NCBI RefSeq assembly: GCF_001942305.1
Contig: NZ_MKKE01000004.1
Span: 62,001-126,000 of the forward strand
Length of the DNA stretch: 64,000 nucleotides
Direction: 5' to 3'
From: Saccharomonospora sp. CUA-673
GTDB lineage: Bacteria > Actinomycetota > Actinomycetes > Mycobacteriales > Pseudonocardiaceae
The number at the start of each line of letters is the position of its first letter. The stretch's first letter is position 1. Shown here in pieces: positions 29,179 through 39,063 of this stretch. Both the position numbers and the translations under genes were made by a program. Below the pieces are notes generated by a model. The model did no database searches and was not told where the DNA came from. It saw only the letters and a program-made list of their open reading frames with translations.

Positions 29179-30455
29179 CGGCCCACCCCCAGCAGGTCAC
29201 CGAAGCCGCCGGAACCGCCCCGGTCCTCGCCGGTGAGATCCAACAGCCCCGGCAGGCGGCGCCGCTCGCCCTCGGCGTCGCCCTCCGGCCGCTCCGAACC
29301 ACCGCCGGCGTTCTCGTCGCCCGCACCGGGGATCGGTGCCGGCTCCCCCGCGACCGGCGCGTTCTGCGCACCGCGCACGCTACTGCGACTGCCCGGCGGC
29401 TCGGCGCAGTAGGCATCGGTGTTGGGCTCGACGTCCTGCGTCTCGGCGGCGGACCGGCGATCGGTGCCCTCGTACCCCTTGGTGCAGCTGTGCGGGTCGA
29501 AGAACGTCGGCACGAATCCCAGGTGCCCCTCGCCGTTGGACACCACCGACCGCGAGAAACCCGACACCATGGGCAGCGCGACCATCATGTGCTCGAGCGC
29601 GTCGTCGCGCGGTTCGAGCACCTGTGACGTGGTCAGCAGGTTGGCGATGAGCACGCTCAGGCTCGTGCCCGAATCGGCCAGCAGCGTCGAGATCTCACGG
29701 CTCGCCTCGGGCGCCTCGTCGACGACGGTCCGCAGATCGCCGTCGGAGTCCTTCAGCTGCCCCGCGATGTCCCGGAACCCGCTCGCGATCGACGTGATCT
29801 GCTCGGAGTTGCGACGTTGGGTGTCGAGGACGGTGCGACTGTCGGCCAACAGCTCCGCGGTGTTCGGCAGGTGCTGCCGGGCCTCGGTCGTCAGTGACCC
29901 GGCCGCGTCCAGCAACCGGCCCAGTTCCGGTCCGGCGCCGGAGAACGCGGTGTCCAGTTCGTCGACCACGGTCGTCAACGACCGGGGATCCACACTGGAC
30001 ACCAGGCGATCCAGATTGGCCAGCAGCCGGTCCGGGGACACGGGGGTGTCGGTGCGGCTGCTGTCGATCCGCGATCCGGCCTGCAGGTACGGGCCCTCGT
30101 CGGAGGTCGGCCGCAGGTCGACGTACTGCTCGCCGACGGCCGAGCGGTTCGCCACGACGGCGTCGGTGTCTGCCGGGATCGGTGGCGCCCCGTCCTCGAT
30201 GTCGAGGTCGACCGTCACTCCGGTGTCGGCCAGGTGCAGTTCGGCGACCCGGCCGACGGTCACACCGCGGTAGGAGACCTCCGCGTTCTCGAAGATCCCA
30301 CCCGACTCGTCGAGGCTGACGTGCACGAGGTAGCCCCGCTGGCCGAGCAGCAGCCGGTCCAGACCGGCGTACGTGCCGCCGGCATAGCCCACGGCCAGCA
30401 GCGAGATCAGCCCGAACACCACCAGCTGGATCCGGTTCTTGCGTTGCAGCCGCAT
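29175..30455 (-). CDS. mceF: Mce family protein MceF
   Basis: 426 residues. Cell-envelope substrate-binding subunit of a Mce (MlaD-like) lipid importer. One N-terminal TM helix (about 10-30) is followed by the MCE domain (residues 40-115: GYLVHVSLDESGGIFENAEV then SYRGVTVGRVAEL) and a long helical region. The disordered Gly/Glu/Pro tail ends DLTGEDRGGSGGFGDLLG. Subunit letter is by order in the operon. Start ATG at 30455 shares one base with the mceE stop (TGATG). Confidence 0.92.
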   Translation of the reverse strand: MRLQRKNRIQLVVFGLISLLAVGYAGGTYAGLDRLLLGQRGYLVHVSLDESGGIFENAEVSYRGVTVGRVAELHLADTGVTVDLDIEDGAPPIPADTDAVVANRSAVGEQYVDLRPTSDEGPYLQAGSRIDSSRTDTPVSPDRLLANLDRLVSSVDPRSLTTVVDELDTAFSGAGPELGRLLDAAGSLTTEARQHLPNTAELLADSRTVLDTQRRNSEQITSIASGFRDIAGQLKDSDGDLRTVVDEAPEASREISTLLADSGTSLSVLIANLLTTSQVLEPRDDALEHMMVALPMVSGFSRSVVSNGEGHLGFVPTFFDPHSCTKGYEGTDRRSAAETQDVEPNTDAYCAEPPGSRSSVRGAQNAPVAGEPAPIPGAGDENAGGGSERPEGDAEGERRRLPGLLDLTGEDRGGSGGFGDLLGVGR

Positions 30456-31714
30456 CAGCCGCCACCTCCCACCAGGCCGCCGAGCAGGTCGTTCAGCCCG
30501 CCGCCCGCCGACCCGTCACCCGGGCCCTGCGGCACCGACCCGGCCGGCCGCGACAGCGGCGCGCCGGGGTCCGGCAGTGGCAGCGGCGGCGGGGCGGTGC
30601 CGTCGTTGAACGGGATCGCACCCTCGGCGCCCGTTCCGCCGTCATGGGGCAGCTGCACCGGTGGGCGGCGCGCGTTGAGGATGTTCTCCAGGATCGTGTC
30701 GAGCTCCAGTTCGAGCCGCACACTCACGTTCGCGTAGTCGCCGTGCACGATGGAGTTGCCGAACACCGGGATCGGATAGCTCGGCAGCAACTGCATCGCC
30801 TCGGGCAGGTCGGAGCCGGCCTCGGCGAGTTTCTCCAGTGTGGGGGTCAGCGAACGCAGGTTCGCGACGAGGCTGTCCCTGCTGGCGTTGACCACGCGCG
30901 TGCCGGTGCCCGACAACTCGCCCAGCGATTCGAGCATGCCCACGAGCTGTTCCCGCTGCCCGGACACGACCTCCAGACCCGGTTCCAGGTCCTCCAGGGC
31001 CGTGGCGAGGTCGTCACGCTGGTCGACGAGCGTGCCGGACAGAGCGTGCACCCCGTCGATCGCGCGCACGATGTCCTCGCGCTGATCGTCCAATGTGGTC
31101 GCGAGATGGTCGACCCGCGACAGCAGCGCCCTGATCTCCGGTGCGTTCCCGGTGAGGGCGTCGTTGAGCTCGCCGACGATGTCGCGCAACTGTTCCACGC
31201 CACCGCCGTTGAGCAGCAGCGACAATGCTCCGAGGACCTCCTCGACCTCGGGGTTGCGGTTGGTCCGCTCGACCGGGATGACCGCACCGTCGTCCAGCGA
31301 CCCCCGCGCCCCCTCACCGGGTGGGGCGAGCTCGACGAACTTCTCCCCCATCAGGCTGGACTGCCGCAGTTGCGCCGAGGCGTTGGCCGGCAACCGGATG
31401 TCGCCGTTGACCGTCAGGTCCACCAGCGCCTGCTTGCCGTCCTCGGACAGGCGGACGCGATCGACCCGGCCGACGTCGACGTCGTTGACCTTCACCGTCG
31501 CCTGGGGCACCAGGTCGAGCACGTCGTCGAACTCGACCGTGACCCGGTACGGATCCGGACCCAGATCGGCCCCGCCCGGCAGCGGTGCGTTGTACAGCCC
31601 CGAGAAACCGCCGTCACCGCAGCCTGCCACCAGCAGCAACAGGCACACGAGCGTCAGTCGCACCCCGCGCGTGCGGCTGCGCCGCGGGCCGGTCGTGCTC
31701 GCCGCGCGCGTCAT
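30455..31714 (-). CDS. mceE: Mce lipoprotein MceE (LprK type)
   Basis: 419 residues with a twin-arginine-free lipoprotein signal: hydrophobic TLVCLLLLVAG then Cys32 (lipobox VAGC). It is the lipidated member of the Mce six-subunit set, as in mycobacterial LprK/LprN. The MCE domain is at about residues 50-130 (YRVTVEFDDVLDLVPQATVK then VNDVDVGRVDRVRL), followed by helical repeats (VDHLATTLDDQREDIVRAID). The C-terminal tail is rich in Pro and Gly. The start overlaps mceD's stop by ATGA. Confidence 0.92.
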   Translation of the reverse strand: MTRAASTTGPRRSRTRGVRLTLVCLLLLVAGCGDGGFSGLYNAPLPGGADLGPDPYRVTVEFDDVLDLVPQATVKVNDVDVGRVDRVRLSEDGKQALVDLTVNGDIRLPANASAQLRQSSLMGEKFVELAPPGEGARGSLDDGAVIPVERTNRNPEVEEVLGALSLLLNGGGVEQLRDIVGELNDALTGNAPEIRALLSRVDHLATTLDDQREDIVRAIDGVHALSGTLVDQRDDLATALEDLEPGLEVVSGQREQLVGMLESLGELSGTGTRVVNASRDSLVANLRSLTPTLEKLAEAGSDLPEAMQLLPSYPIPVFGNSIVHGDYANVSVRLELELDTILENILNARRPPVQLPHDGGTGAEGAIPFNDGTAPPPLPLPDPGAPLSRPAGSVPQGPGDGSAGGGLNDLLGGLVGGGG

Positions 31715-33003
31715 GAGCCACCTCCCCGCTGCCCGTCCGGGGCCGCGTCCGGTCCACCCGCGCCGCCTGCCGCGGCGGGATCGTTCGGGGCCGCGCCGGG
31801 CGTGGATTCGGAGATGGCGCCGGGAGCGATGATCGAGGGCAGCGGCAGCGGGGGCAGCTCCCCGCTTTGGATCGACGCGAGTATCTGGGACACCGAGGGG
31901 ATCTTCGCGACCCCGTCGACGACCGGCTGGAGCGCGTCACACAGCGACAGCAACGACTCGGGGAGCCGGTTGTCGGCGAGCGAGTTGGTCAGCTGGCACG
32001 CCGTCGTCAGCAGCGGATTGGTCACCTCGTTGAGGTTGTAGCGGATGGCGATCGACCCGGACGCCGCGTCGTAGGAGTTGATGAAGTTCGACAGTCCCAG
32101 CGGCGCGACGTCGGCGACCTCGGCGAGCGCGGCGCGCTGGTCCACCAGCACCTGGGTCACGCCCTCCAGCCGCTCGATGTTGGTGCCGAGGGCCTCCCGG
32201 TTCTCGCCCACGAACTCCTTGACGTCACCGAGCGCCGTGCCGAGCGACGACAGCGCTGCGCCGACGTCGTCGGAGTCCTCGGACAGGAACCCGCTGACCT
32301 CGTTCAGGCGCGAGAAGAACTCGTTCAGCTGCGCGTCGCTGTCGGACAGGAGCTTGGTGAACTGCTGCAGGTTCCGCACGGTGCCGAACAGGTCGTCGGA
32401 CGAGTCGTCCATCGTGGTGGCCAGTTCGGACAGTCGCGTGACGGTCGTGTTGAGGTTCTCGCCCGTTCCCTCGAGGTTCGCGGCCGTGGTGTCGAGCGCG
32501 CGGGACAGGGCACCGTCCCGGTTCGCCCCGTCCGGGCCTAGCGCGGTCGACAGCTCGTCGAGGCTGCCGTAGAGGTCGTCGATCTCCATCGGCGTCGCGG
32601 TGCGCTCGGCCGGGATCGTCGACGCCGACCGCATTTCCGGTCCGCCGTCGTAGACGGGCGTGAGCTGCACGTACCGGTCGCTGACGAGGCTCGGCGGCAC
32701 CACGACGGCGCCGGCGTCCGCGGGGACCTGCACCCCCTCGTCGATCGTCATGTCGACGACGACCTGCTGTCCGCGGGGCTCGACCCGCGTGATCTCACCG
32801 ACCTCGATCCCCAGCACCCGCACCGTCGACCCGGCGTACAGTCCGACGGCCCGGTCGAAGTGCGCGGTCAGCTGCAGACCGGTGCGTTCCTTGAGGACCC
32901 ACCACAGTCCGCCGCTGAGCAACAACGCGACGACGCAGCCCGTCGCGAGCCACCGGTAGAGGTTGCGGCCCGCGCGCGTGTCGCCGGTCAGCAGGTTGGT
33001 CAT
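31711..33003 (-). CDS. mceD: Mce family protein MceD
   Basis: 430 residues. TM helix at about residues 18-38, MCE domain at about 42-120 (LTAHFDRAVGLYAGSTVRVL then GIEVGEITRVEP), then an extended helical domain (LNEVSGFLSEDSDDVGAALS) which in related proteins builds the substrate channel. A Pro/Gly-rich tail begins near residue 385. The TGATG junction with mceC and the ATGA junction with mceE indicate coupled translation. Confidence 0.92.
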   Translation of the reverse strand: MTNLLTGDTRAGRNLYRWLATGCVVALLLSGGLWWVLKERTGLQLTAHFDRAVGLYAGSTVRVLGIEVGEITRVEPRGQQVVVDMTIDEGVQVPADAGAVVVPPSLVSDRYVQLTPVYDGGPEMRSASTIPAERTATPMEIDDLYGSLDELSTALGPDGANRDGALSRALDTTAANLEGTGENLNTTVTRLSELATTMDDSSDDLFGTVRNLQQFTKLLSDSDAQLNEFFSRLNEVSGFLSEDSDDVGAALSSLGTALGDVKEFVGENREALGTNIERLEGVTQVLVDQRAALAEVADVAPLGLSNFINSYDAASGSIAIRYNLNEVTNPLLTTACQLTNSLADNRLPESLLSLCDALQPVVDGVAKIPSVSQILASIQSGELPPLPLPSIIAPGAISESTPGAAPNDPAAAGGAGGPDAAPDGQRGGGS

Positions 33004-34046
33004 CAGCGACCTCCCACGCCCTGGTCGGGTGCGGCGATGTCGCCGACGCAGCCTTCGGAGTTGTATTCGTATCCGGTGCCGGTGTTGATCGTCGGCGGCA
33101 GCATCCCGCAGATGTAGCCCTCGAACCAGCGTCCGTTGCCGGTGACGTTGGTGCCCATACGCGTGAACGGGGCCAGCAGTTCGAGCCCGCGGTCGAGGTT
33201 GTTCTGGTTGCGTTGCAGCACCTCGGTGACCGTGCCGAGCTCGCGCAGCGCCGGACCGATCTGCTCCCGGTTGTCGGCCACGACGCCGGAGAGCTGCTGC
33301 GAGACCTGCTGCGTTCCCTGCAGCAGCTGCTTGATGGCCGCGCGCCGGGACTGCAGTTCGGACAGCAGCAGGTTGCCGTCCTCGATCACCGCGCGCAGTT
33401 CGGTGTTGCGGCTGTTGAGTGTTCCGGTGATCTGCCGGGTGTTCGACAGCAGCCGGGACAGTTCCTCGTCGCGGGAGGACACCGTCTCCGACAGCGCCGA
33501 CAGTCCGGTCAACGCCTCCTGCATCGGCTCCGGGGTGTCGGCGAACGTCTCGGCCACCACGTCGAAACTGCGGGCCAGCTGGTCGGTGTCGATGTCCTCC
33601 ACCGTCGTCGACAGCTGGTCGAACGCGTCCTGCAGTTCGAACGGCGTCTCGGTGCGCTCCACCGGGATCGGCGCACCGGGATCCTGCGGCTCCTGCCCCT
33701 GCGGCCGCAGCGCCAGGTACTTCTCCCCGAGCAGCGTCTTGATCTCGATCGAGGCCGTCGTCTCGGCGCCGATGCGCGAGGGGTCGATGTCGTCGACGGA
33801 GAACGTCGCGCGCACGTGCGTGCCGTCCAGGACGACCTCGTCGACCGTGCCGACCTGCACCCCCGCCAGTTGCACCTCGTTGCCCTCGGCGAGCCCGGCC
33901 GATTCGGCGAAGTGCGCCGAATACGTCGTCCGGTCGTGCAGGATCGGGATGTCGTCGAACCGGTAGGCCGTCGTGATCGACAGGACCACGAGCGTGACGG
34001 TGACCAGTCCGACGGCCGCCTGGTTGCGCTCCTTGAGGGGCTTCAT
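33003..34046 (-). CDS. mceC: Mce family protein MceC
   Basis: 347 residues from the ATG at 34046 (MKPLKERN), which overlaps the mceB stop as ATGA; an upstream GTG at 34058 is less likely. TM helix about 10-28, MCE domain about 40-115 (YSAHFAESAGLAEGNEVQLA then GVQVGTVDEVVL), helical domain to residue 290, and a short C-terminal cysteine-containing segment (ICGMLPP, EGCVGDI). Fourth in the order after YrbEAB, A and B. Confidence 0.92.
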   Translation of the reverse strand: MKPLKERNQAAVGLVTVTLVVLSITTAYRFDDIPILHDRTTYSAHFAESAGLAEGNEVQLAGVQVGTVDEVVLDGTHVRATFSVDDIDPSRIGAETTASIEIKTLLGEKYLALRPQGQEPQDPGAPIPVERTETPFELQDAFDQLSTTVEDIDTDQLARSFDVVAETFADTPEPMQEALTGLSALSETVSSRDEELSRLLSNTRQITGTLNSRNTELRAVIEDGNLLLSELQSRRAAIKQLLQGTQQVSQQLSGVVADNREQIGPALRELGTVTEVLQRNQNNLDRGLELLAPFTRMGTNVTGNGRWFEGYICGMLPPTINTGTGYEYNSEGCVGDIAAPDQGVGGR

Positions 34047-35101
34047 TCGACCTGGCACCTCTCTGGCATCTGGGTCGCGGGCAGCGGCAGGATCGGCAGT
34101 TCGACGTTCAGCGACGAGATGCCGACCGAACCGCTGAGGTCACACAGGAAGTAGTTGAACCAGCTGCCGTAGCTGACGGTGCGGGTGAACTTGTTCAGGT
34201 GTCCGGGCAGCATCGTGAGCACCTCGTCGATGAGCTCGCTCGAATCGGCCAGACCGCCCGCGAGGTCGCGCAGTCCCGCGACGTCGTCGCGCAAGGGTTC
34301 GCGCGCGTCGGCGAGCAGTCCGCTGGTCGCCTCGGTGAGTTCGCCGAGGCCCTCGACGGCCTCGCCGATCGGTTTGCGCTGCTCGGCCAGTCCGGACACG
34401 AGTTCCTGCGTCGTGGACAGCAGGTTCTGCACCTGCGGCGTGCGGTTGTTGACCGTGGTCAGGACCTGGTTCAGGTTGTCGACGGTCTGCCCGATGACCT
34501 CGTCGCGTTCGGCGAGCGTCGAGGTGAGCGACGCGGTGTGCGACAACAGGCTGCGCACGGTGCCGCCCTCGCCCTGGAACACGCGGATGATCTCGTAGGA
34601 CAGCTGGTTGACCTGCTCCGGTTCGAGGGCCCGCAACAGCGGTTGGAATCCGTTGAACAGCACGGTCAGGTTCAGCGCCGGCTGCGTGCGCTCGACGGGG
34701 ATGGTGCTGCCCGGTTCGAGCGGCTCCGACTCGGGCACGGCGGCGTCCAGGGACAGATAACGCTGGCCGATGAGGTTGCGGTACTTGACGGTCGCGGTCA
34801 CCAGGCCGGGCAGGTCGCGCTCGCCGTGGATGTCGAAGTGGATCTCGGCGTGGGCGTCGCCGCCGGACTCTGCAGCCTCGCCCTCGCCCACGTCGATCCG
34901 CTGCACCTGGCCGATCTTCACGCCCGACATGCGGACGTCGTCGCCCTCGCGCAGGCCCGATGCGTCGACGATGTGGGCCGTGTATTGCGCGGAGGGCCCG
35001 AAGTTCGTATTGGCGATCGTCGCGGCGAGGATGCCCGTCAGCAGCACGGTGACCGCCGCGAACACCCCGATCTTGATCAGCGCGGGAACGAAGCTCCTCA
35101 T
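34043..35101 (-). CDS. mceB: Mce family protein MceB
   Basis: 352 residues from the ATG at 35101 (MRSFVPALIKIG), which overlaps the mceA stop as ATGA; the longer frame to 35155 is rejected. TM helix at about 6-28, MCE domain about 38-130 (YTAHIVDASGLREGDDVRMS then GVKIGQVQRIDV), helical domain with LTSTLAERDEVIGQTVDNLN, and a C-terminus with FNYFLCDLSG and PERCQVE cysteines that may pair. Confidence 0.92.
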   Translation of the reverse strand: MRSFVPALIKIGVFAAVTVLLTGILAATIANTNFGPSAQYTAHIVDASGLREGDDVRMSGVKIGQVQRIDVGEGEAAESGGDAHAEIHFDIHGERDLPGLVTATVKYRNLIGQRYLSLDAAVPESEPLEPGSTIPVERTQPALNLTVLFNGFQPLLRALEPEQVNQLSYEIIRVFQGEGGTVRSLLSHTASLTSTLAERDEVIGQTVDNLNQVLTTVNNRTPQVQNLLSTTQELVSGLAEQRKPIGEAVEGLGELTEATSGLLADAREPLRDDVAGLRDLAGGLADSSELIDEVLTMLPGHLNKFTRTVSYGSWFNYFLCDLSGSVGISSLNVELPILPLPATQMPERCQVE

Positions 35102-36537
35102 TGCAGCTCCACCGTCGTGCCGCGGTACAGCGGTCCGAGGAGCACCCCGCCCCAACCGGGCAGCTCGTCGGGGGCGATGCCCGTCTCGGGCGACTGCAGC
35201 ACGCCGATCAGCCGCAGCTCCTCCGGCGAGTTGACCGGCGAGGACACCCGGCCCTGCCCGGCCGCACCGCCACCCTGCGGTCGCTCTGCCTGCGCCTGGT
35301 CACCCTGCGCGGAGCCGTACAGCGCGCCCTGGTGGTCGCCGTCGGCGGGGAACGGCATGTCGTAGCCGAGCACCGGGCCGGGCAGCGGACCCGAGTTCCG
35401 CGACGGTGCCGGATGCGTCGATCCGTCCCGCAGCGGACCCTCCGGCGGGTACTGCGGGAACCGGTCCGGCGGCTCCATCTGCGGATAGCAGCGCGGACCG
35501 CGCTTGTCGTCGAACCGGGGCTCGTCGACACCGGGTTCGTAGCGGCCCCGGTTGTCGCCCAGGAGCCGGATCACGACGTTGTTCATCTCCTCCTCGCCGT
35601 AGCCGAACGCGGCCTTGGCGTGCGGCACGGAATCGGCGAACTGCCGAAACATGCAGGGGTACTGCGGGGCGTACTTGGCCAGAATGTCCAGAGTGGACTG
35701 TGCACTCGTGGTGAGGCCGATGATGTTGCGCTCGTTGGCCGCGAGGAACCGCTCCAGGTCGCCGGACGTGCCGGTCACGCTCTCGTACACCCCGGCGAGA
35801 CTCTCCCGCTTCTCGACGATCGTGCGGGTGGTCGTGGTCAGGTCCCGCATCGCAGCCAGGAAGTCGGGTGCGGCCTCGTCGTAGGTGTGGGCCACGTCGG
35901 CCACGGCGTCCATGGCATAGGTCAGGTCGGGCAGCTGCGGTTGGACGTCGCGCAGGTACTCCGACAGTTCGACGAGCGTGTCGCCGAGCTGCTCCCCGCG
36001 TCCCTCGAGCGCCGTCGACACCGCCGAGAGGGTGCTCGAGAGCTTCTGCGGTTCCACGGCCTGCACGAGCGGGAGCACATTGGACAGCACCCGTTCGAGC
36101 TCGACCGCGGACTCGCTGCGGTCCTGCGGGATGACGTCGCCCGCCGCGAGCGGCTCCACGCCGTCGCTGGGCTCGGGCAGCTGCAGCGCGACGTAGCGCT
36201 CGCCGAACAGGGTCTTCGGCAGGAGCCGGGCCGACACGGTCGAGGGAATGGCGTCGATCCGCTCGGGGTCGATCGCCAGGTCGAGCACGGCCTTCTCGGA
36301 GTCGGTGCTGATCGAGCGCACCTCGCCGACCAGCACGCCGCGCACCTTGACGTCGGCGCCCTCGCGCATCTGGTTGCCGGCCGTGTCGGTTTCCAGCCGC
36401 ACCGATGCGTCACGGGAGAAGGCCTTGTTGTAGATCGCGACGGTCGTGGCGACGAACGCGACCGCCGCGACGAGGAACACGACCCCGAGCGCCTGCAACC
36501 CGAGTCTGCGCAACAACTCCGCACGCACGTTGCTCAT
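35098..36537 (-). CDS. mceA: Mce family protein MceA
   Basis: 479 residues. TM helix at about residues 16-36 and MCE domain at about 42-120 (VRLETDTAGNQMREGADVKV then RGVLVGEVRSI), followed by a long helical domain and, unusually for the set, a Pro/Gly-rich C-terminal domain of about 150 residues ending GIAPDELPGWGGVLLGPLYR. Together MceA-F form a hexamer carrying lipids, sterols in the mce4 class, to the YrbE permease pair. The ATG at 36537 overlaps the yrbEB stop. Confidence 0.93.
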   Translation of the reverse strand: MSNVRAELLRRLGLQALGVVFLVAAVAFVATTVAIYNKAFSRDASVRLETDTAGNQMREGADVKVRGVLVGEVRSISTDSEKAVLDLAIDPERIDAIPSTVSARLLPKTLFGERYVALQLPEPSDGVEPLAAGDVIPQDRSESAVELERVLSNVLPLVQAVEPQKLSSTLSAVSTALEGRGEQLGDTLVELSEYLRDVQPQLPDLTYAMDAVADVAHTYDEAAPDFLAAMRDLTTTTRTIVEKRESLAGVYESVTGTSGDLERFLAANERNIIGLTTSAQSTLDILAKYAPQYPCMFRQFADSVPHAKAAFGYGEEEMNNVVIRLLGDNRGRYEPGVDEPRFDDKRGPRCYPQMEPPDRFPQYPPEGPLRDGSTHPAPSRNSGPLPGPVLGYDMPFPADGDHQGALYGSAQGDQAQAERPQGGGAAGQGRVSSPVNSPEELRLIGVLQSPETGIAPDELPGWGGVLLGPLYRGTTVELQ

Positions 36538-37457
36538 CCCGACAACCTCACCGTCGTGCTCGAACCCCAGATCGCCAGACTGAGGAAGAAGTCGAGGACC
36601 GCGACCAGCACGATCGACGTCCGCACGGCCCTACCGACGGCCACGCCCACACCCGCGGGCCCACCGCGCGCGAAGTAGCCGTAGAAGCAGTGCGACATGA
36701 TCACGACCGCGGCGAAGATGATCACCTTGCCGAACGACCACAGCACGTCCTCCGGTGGTAGGAACAGGTGGAAGTAGTGGTCGTAGGTGCCGGCCGACTG
36801 GCCGTACATCCAGATCGTCACCTGCCGCGCGGCCAGGTAGGACGAGAGCAGCCCGACGGCGTAGAGCGGGATCACCGCCACCACGCCCGCGATCACCCGC
36901 GTGGTCACGAGGTACGGCAGGCTCGGGACGGCCATGACCTCCATCGCGTCGATCTCCTCGGAGATCCGCATCGCGCCGAGCTGGGCCGTGAATCCGCACC
37001 CCACGGTGGACGACAGCGCGAGACCGGCGGCCAGCGGCGCCACCTCCCGCGTGTTGAAGTAGGCGGAGATGAAGCCGGTCAACGCGGCCGTGCCGAGCTG
37101 ATCGAGCGCGGCATAGCCCTGCATGCCCACGATGAGACCGGTGAACAGCGTCATCCCGATCATCACACCGAGCGTGCCGCCGATGACCGCCAGCCCGCCC
37201 GTGCCGAAGCAGACCTCGGTCAGCAGCCGCAGGGTCTCCCTGCTGTAGCGGCGAAGCGTGCGCGGCACCGACGCCAGCACCTTGCCGTAGAACAACAACT
37301 GCGAACCGAGGCCCTCGAGCATCGCACCGGGCCGGGCGATGTACTCGAGCACGCGCTCGTCGTCGCGCCGGCGCTCGGCGTCCGGCGTACGGCGCCCGTC
37401 GGCACGTTCCCGAAGGGTGCGCTCGAGCTCGTCGACGTCCTGCTTCTGCTGTGTCAT
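36534..37457 (-). CDS. yrbEB: MlaE/YrbE-type permease YrbEB
   Basis: 307 residues, inner-membrane subunit of the Mce ABC importer. An unusually long polar N-terminus of about 65 residues precedes the usual five or so TM helices. The family motif for ATPase coupling is GCGFTAQLGAMRISEEIDAMEVMAVP, split here as GCGFTAQLGAMRISEEIDAM then EVMAVPSLPY, containing the EExDAxE signature. The energising ATPase (MceG) is not in the window and is commonly encoded elsewhere. It ends 4 bases into mceA. Confidence 0.94.
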   Translation of the reverse strand: MTQQKQDVDELERTLRERADGRRTPDAERRRDDERVLEYIARPGAMLEGLGSQLLFYGKVLASVPRTLRRYSRETLRLLTEVCFGTGGLAVIGGTLGVMIGMTLFTGLIVGMQGYAALDQLGTAALTGFISAYFNTREVAPLAAGLALSSTVGCGFTAQLGAMRISEEIDAMEVMAVPSLPYLVTTRVIAGVVAVIPLYAVGLLSSYLAARQVTIWMYGQSAGTYDHYFHLFLPPEDVLWSFGKVIIFAAVVIMSHCFYGYFARGGPAGVGVAVGRAVRTSIVLVAVLDFFLSLAIWGSSTTVRLSG

Positions 37458-37463
37458 GGCCGA

Positions 37464-38251
37464 TCACAGCGCCTTCGGCGGAACGATCTGCAGGTACACG
37501 GCCGTGATGACGACGTTGATGAGGAACAACAACAGGAACGTGATCACGACGGCCTGGTTCACCGCGTCGCCGACGCCCTTCGGACCGCCCGACGGGTTCA
37601 GTCCGCGGAACGCGGCGACGACGCCGGCGAAGAATCCGTAGATCACGGCCTTGAGCTCGCTGACCCACAGGTCCGGCAGTTGGGCCAGCGCGTTGAAACT
37701 CGCGAGGTAGGCACCCGGCGTACCGCCCTGCATGACGACGTTGAAGAAATAGCCGCCCAGTACGCCGACGACGCTGACGAGTCCGTTGAGCAGCACCGAC
37801 ACGACGATCGCGGCCAGCACCCGCGGCACGATGAGGCGCTGGATCGGGTTGACCCCGAGCACCTCCATCGCGTCGATCTCCTCGCGGATCTTCCGCGCGC
37901 CGATGTCCGCGCACACCGCGCTGCCGCCCGCACCCGCGACGAGCAACGCCGTGATCAACGGACTCGCCTGCTGCACGATCGCGAGCGCACTCGCGGCACC
38001 GGTGAACGACTGCGCGCCGATCTGCTGGGTCAACGATCCGAGTTGCAGCGCGATCACCGCGCCGAACGGGATGGCCACCAGCGCGGTCGGCAGGATCGTC
38101 ACGCTCGCGAAGAACCAACACTGCTGGATCCACTCCCGCCATTGGAAGGGCCTGCGCGGGATCGCGACGAGCACTTCCCACGACAGGGTCGCGAGCCGGC
38201 CGACCTGGCTGAGCGCGCCGGTACCCGGAAGGCCCCCGCTCGTGTGCTCAT
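37464..38251 (-). CDS. yrbEA: MlaE/YrbE-type permease YrbEA (frame break near start)
   Basis: About 262 residues. The long open part begins only at residue 25, but one restored base near 38241-38246 joins ATG 38251 (GGAGGTGG before it) to SGGLPGTGALSQVGRLATLS then WEVLVAIPRRPFQWREWIQQ, the usual YrbEA start. GSAVCADIGARKIREEIDAM then EVLGVNP is the coupling motif. About five TM helices. Forms a heterodimeric permease with YrbEB, 6 bases downstream. Confidence 0.92.
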
Positions 38252-38282
38252 GCCACCTCCAACCTCGGCCGGCTCGCGTTCC

Positions 38283-39052
38283 CTACACCTTCAGCGCATG
38301 AGTGGCGGTCGCACCTCCGTCGGCGACGAACTCGGCACCCGTGCTGTACGAGCTGTCGTCGCTGGCCAGGAACGCGACGAGACCGGCGATCTCCTCCGGC
38401 CGGCGACCCTGCCCAACGCGACCTTCTTGCCGATCGGCGAGAGGTCGGTGTCCTCGCCGGTGAACTGGCGGATCATGGCGGTGTCGATCATTCCGGGATG
38501 GACGGAGTTGACCCGGATCCCCTTCTCGCCGAGTTCGAGCGCCGCCACCTTCGTCATGCCGCGGATGGCGAACTTCGTGGCCGTGTAGGCGGTCACGGCC
38601 GGCATCCCGCCGAGCCCCTCGACGGACGAGAGGTTGATGATCGACCCGCCGCCCGCCTCGGTCATCGGCGCGACCGCGGCCCGCATGCCGAGGAACGTGC
38701 CGATCTGGTTGACCCGCAGCAGCCGCTCGTAGTCGGCCAACGTGTGCTCGGCCAGCGGCGCGAAGTGCAGCAGACCCGCGTTGTTGACCAGCACGTTCAA
38801 CGTTCCGAACTCCGCCGCCACGCGCTCGATCGCCGCCGCCCAGTCCTCTTCGGACGACACGTCGAGCCGTTGGTAGACGGCCGCGCCCGGACGTTGTGCG
38901 CAGATCCGCTCGACCGTCTCCGCGCCGCCCTCGTCGTTGACGTCGGTGACCAGGACGCGTGCCCCGTCGGCGGCCAGTCGCCGCGCGAACGCGGCACCCT
39001 GGCCGCGCGCGGCACCGGTGATCAGGGCGACCTTGCCCTCGAGTCGTGTCAT
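38283..39052 (-). CDS. SDR oxidoreductase, hydroxysteroid dehydrogenase type (one frame break)
   Basis: About 256 residues from an ATG at 39052. Classical short-chain dehydrogenase with TGAARGQG (cofactor), NNAG, a catalytic Ser in INLSSVEGLGG and YTATK (Tyr-x3-Lys), followed by VNSVHPGMIDTAM. Best resembles 3-alpha/20-beta-hydroxysteroid dehydrogenases. The frame slips near 38405-38410; with one base restored the end reads RPEEIAGLVAFLASDDSSYS then TGAEFVADGGATATHALKV. Its place next to yrbEA suggests oxidation of a sterol hydroxyl, by inference. Confidence 0.85.
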
Positions 39053-39063
39053 GGCCTGTCCCG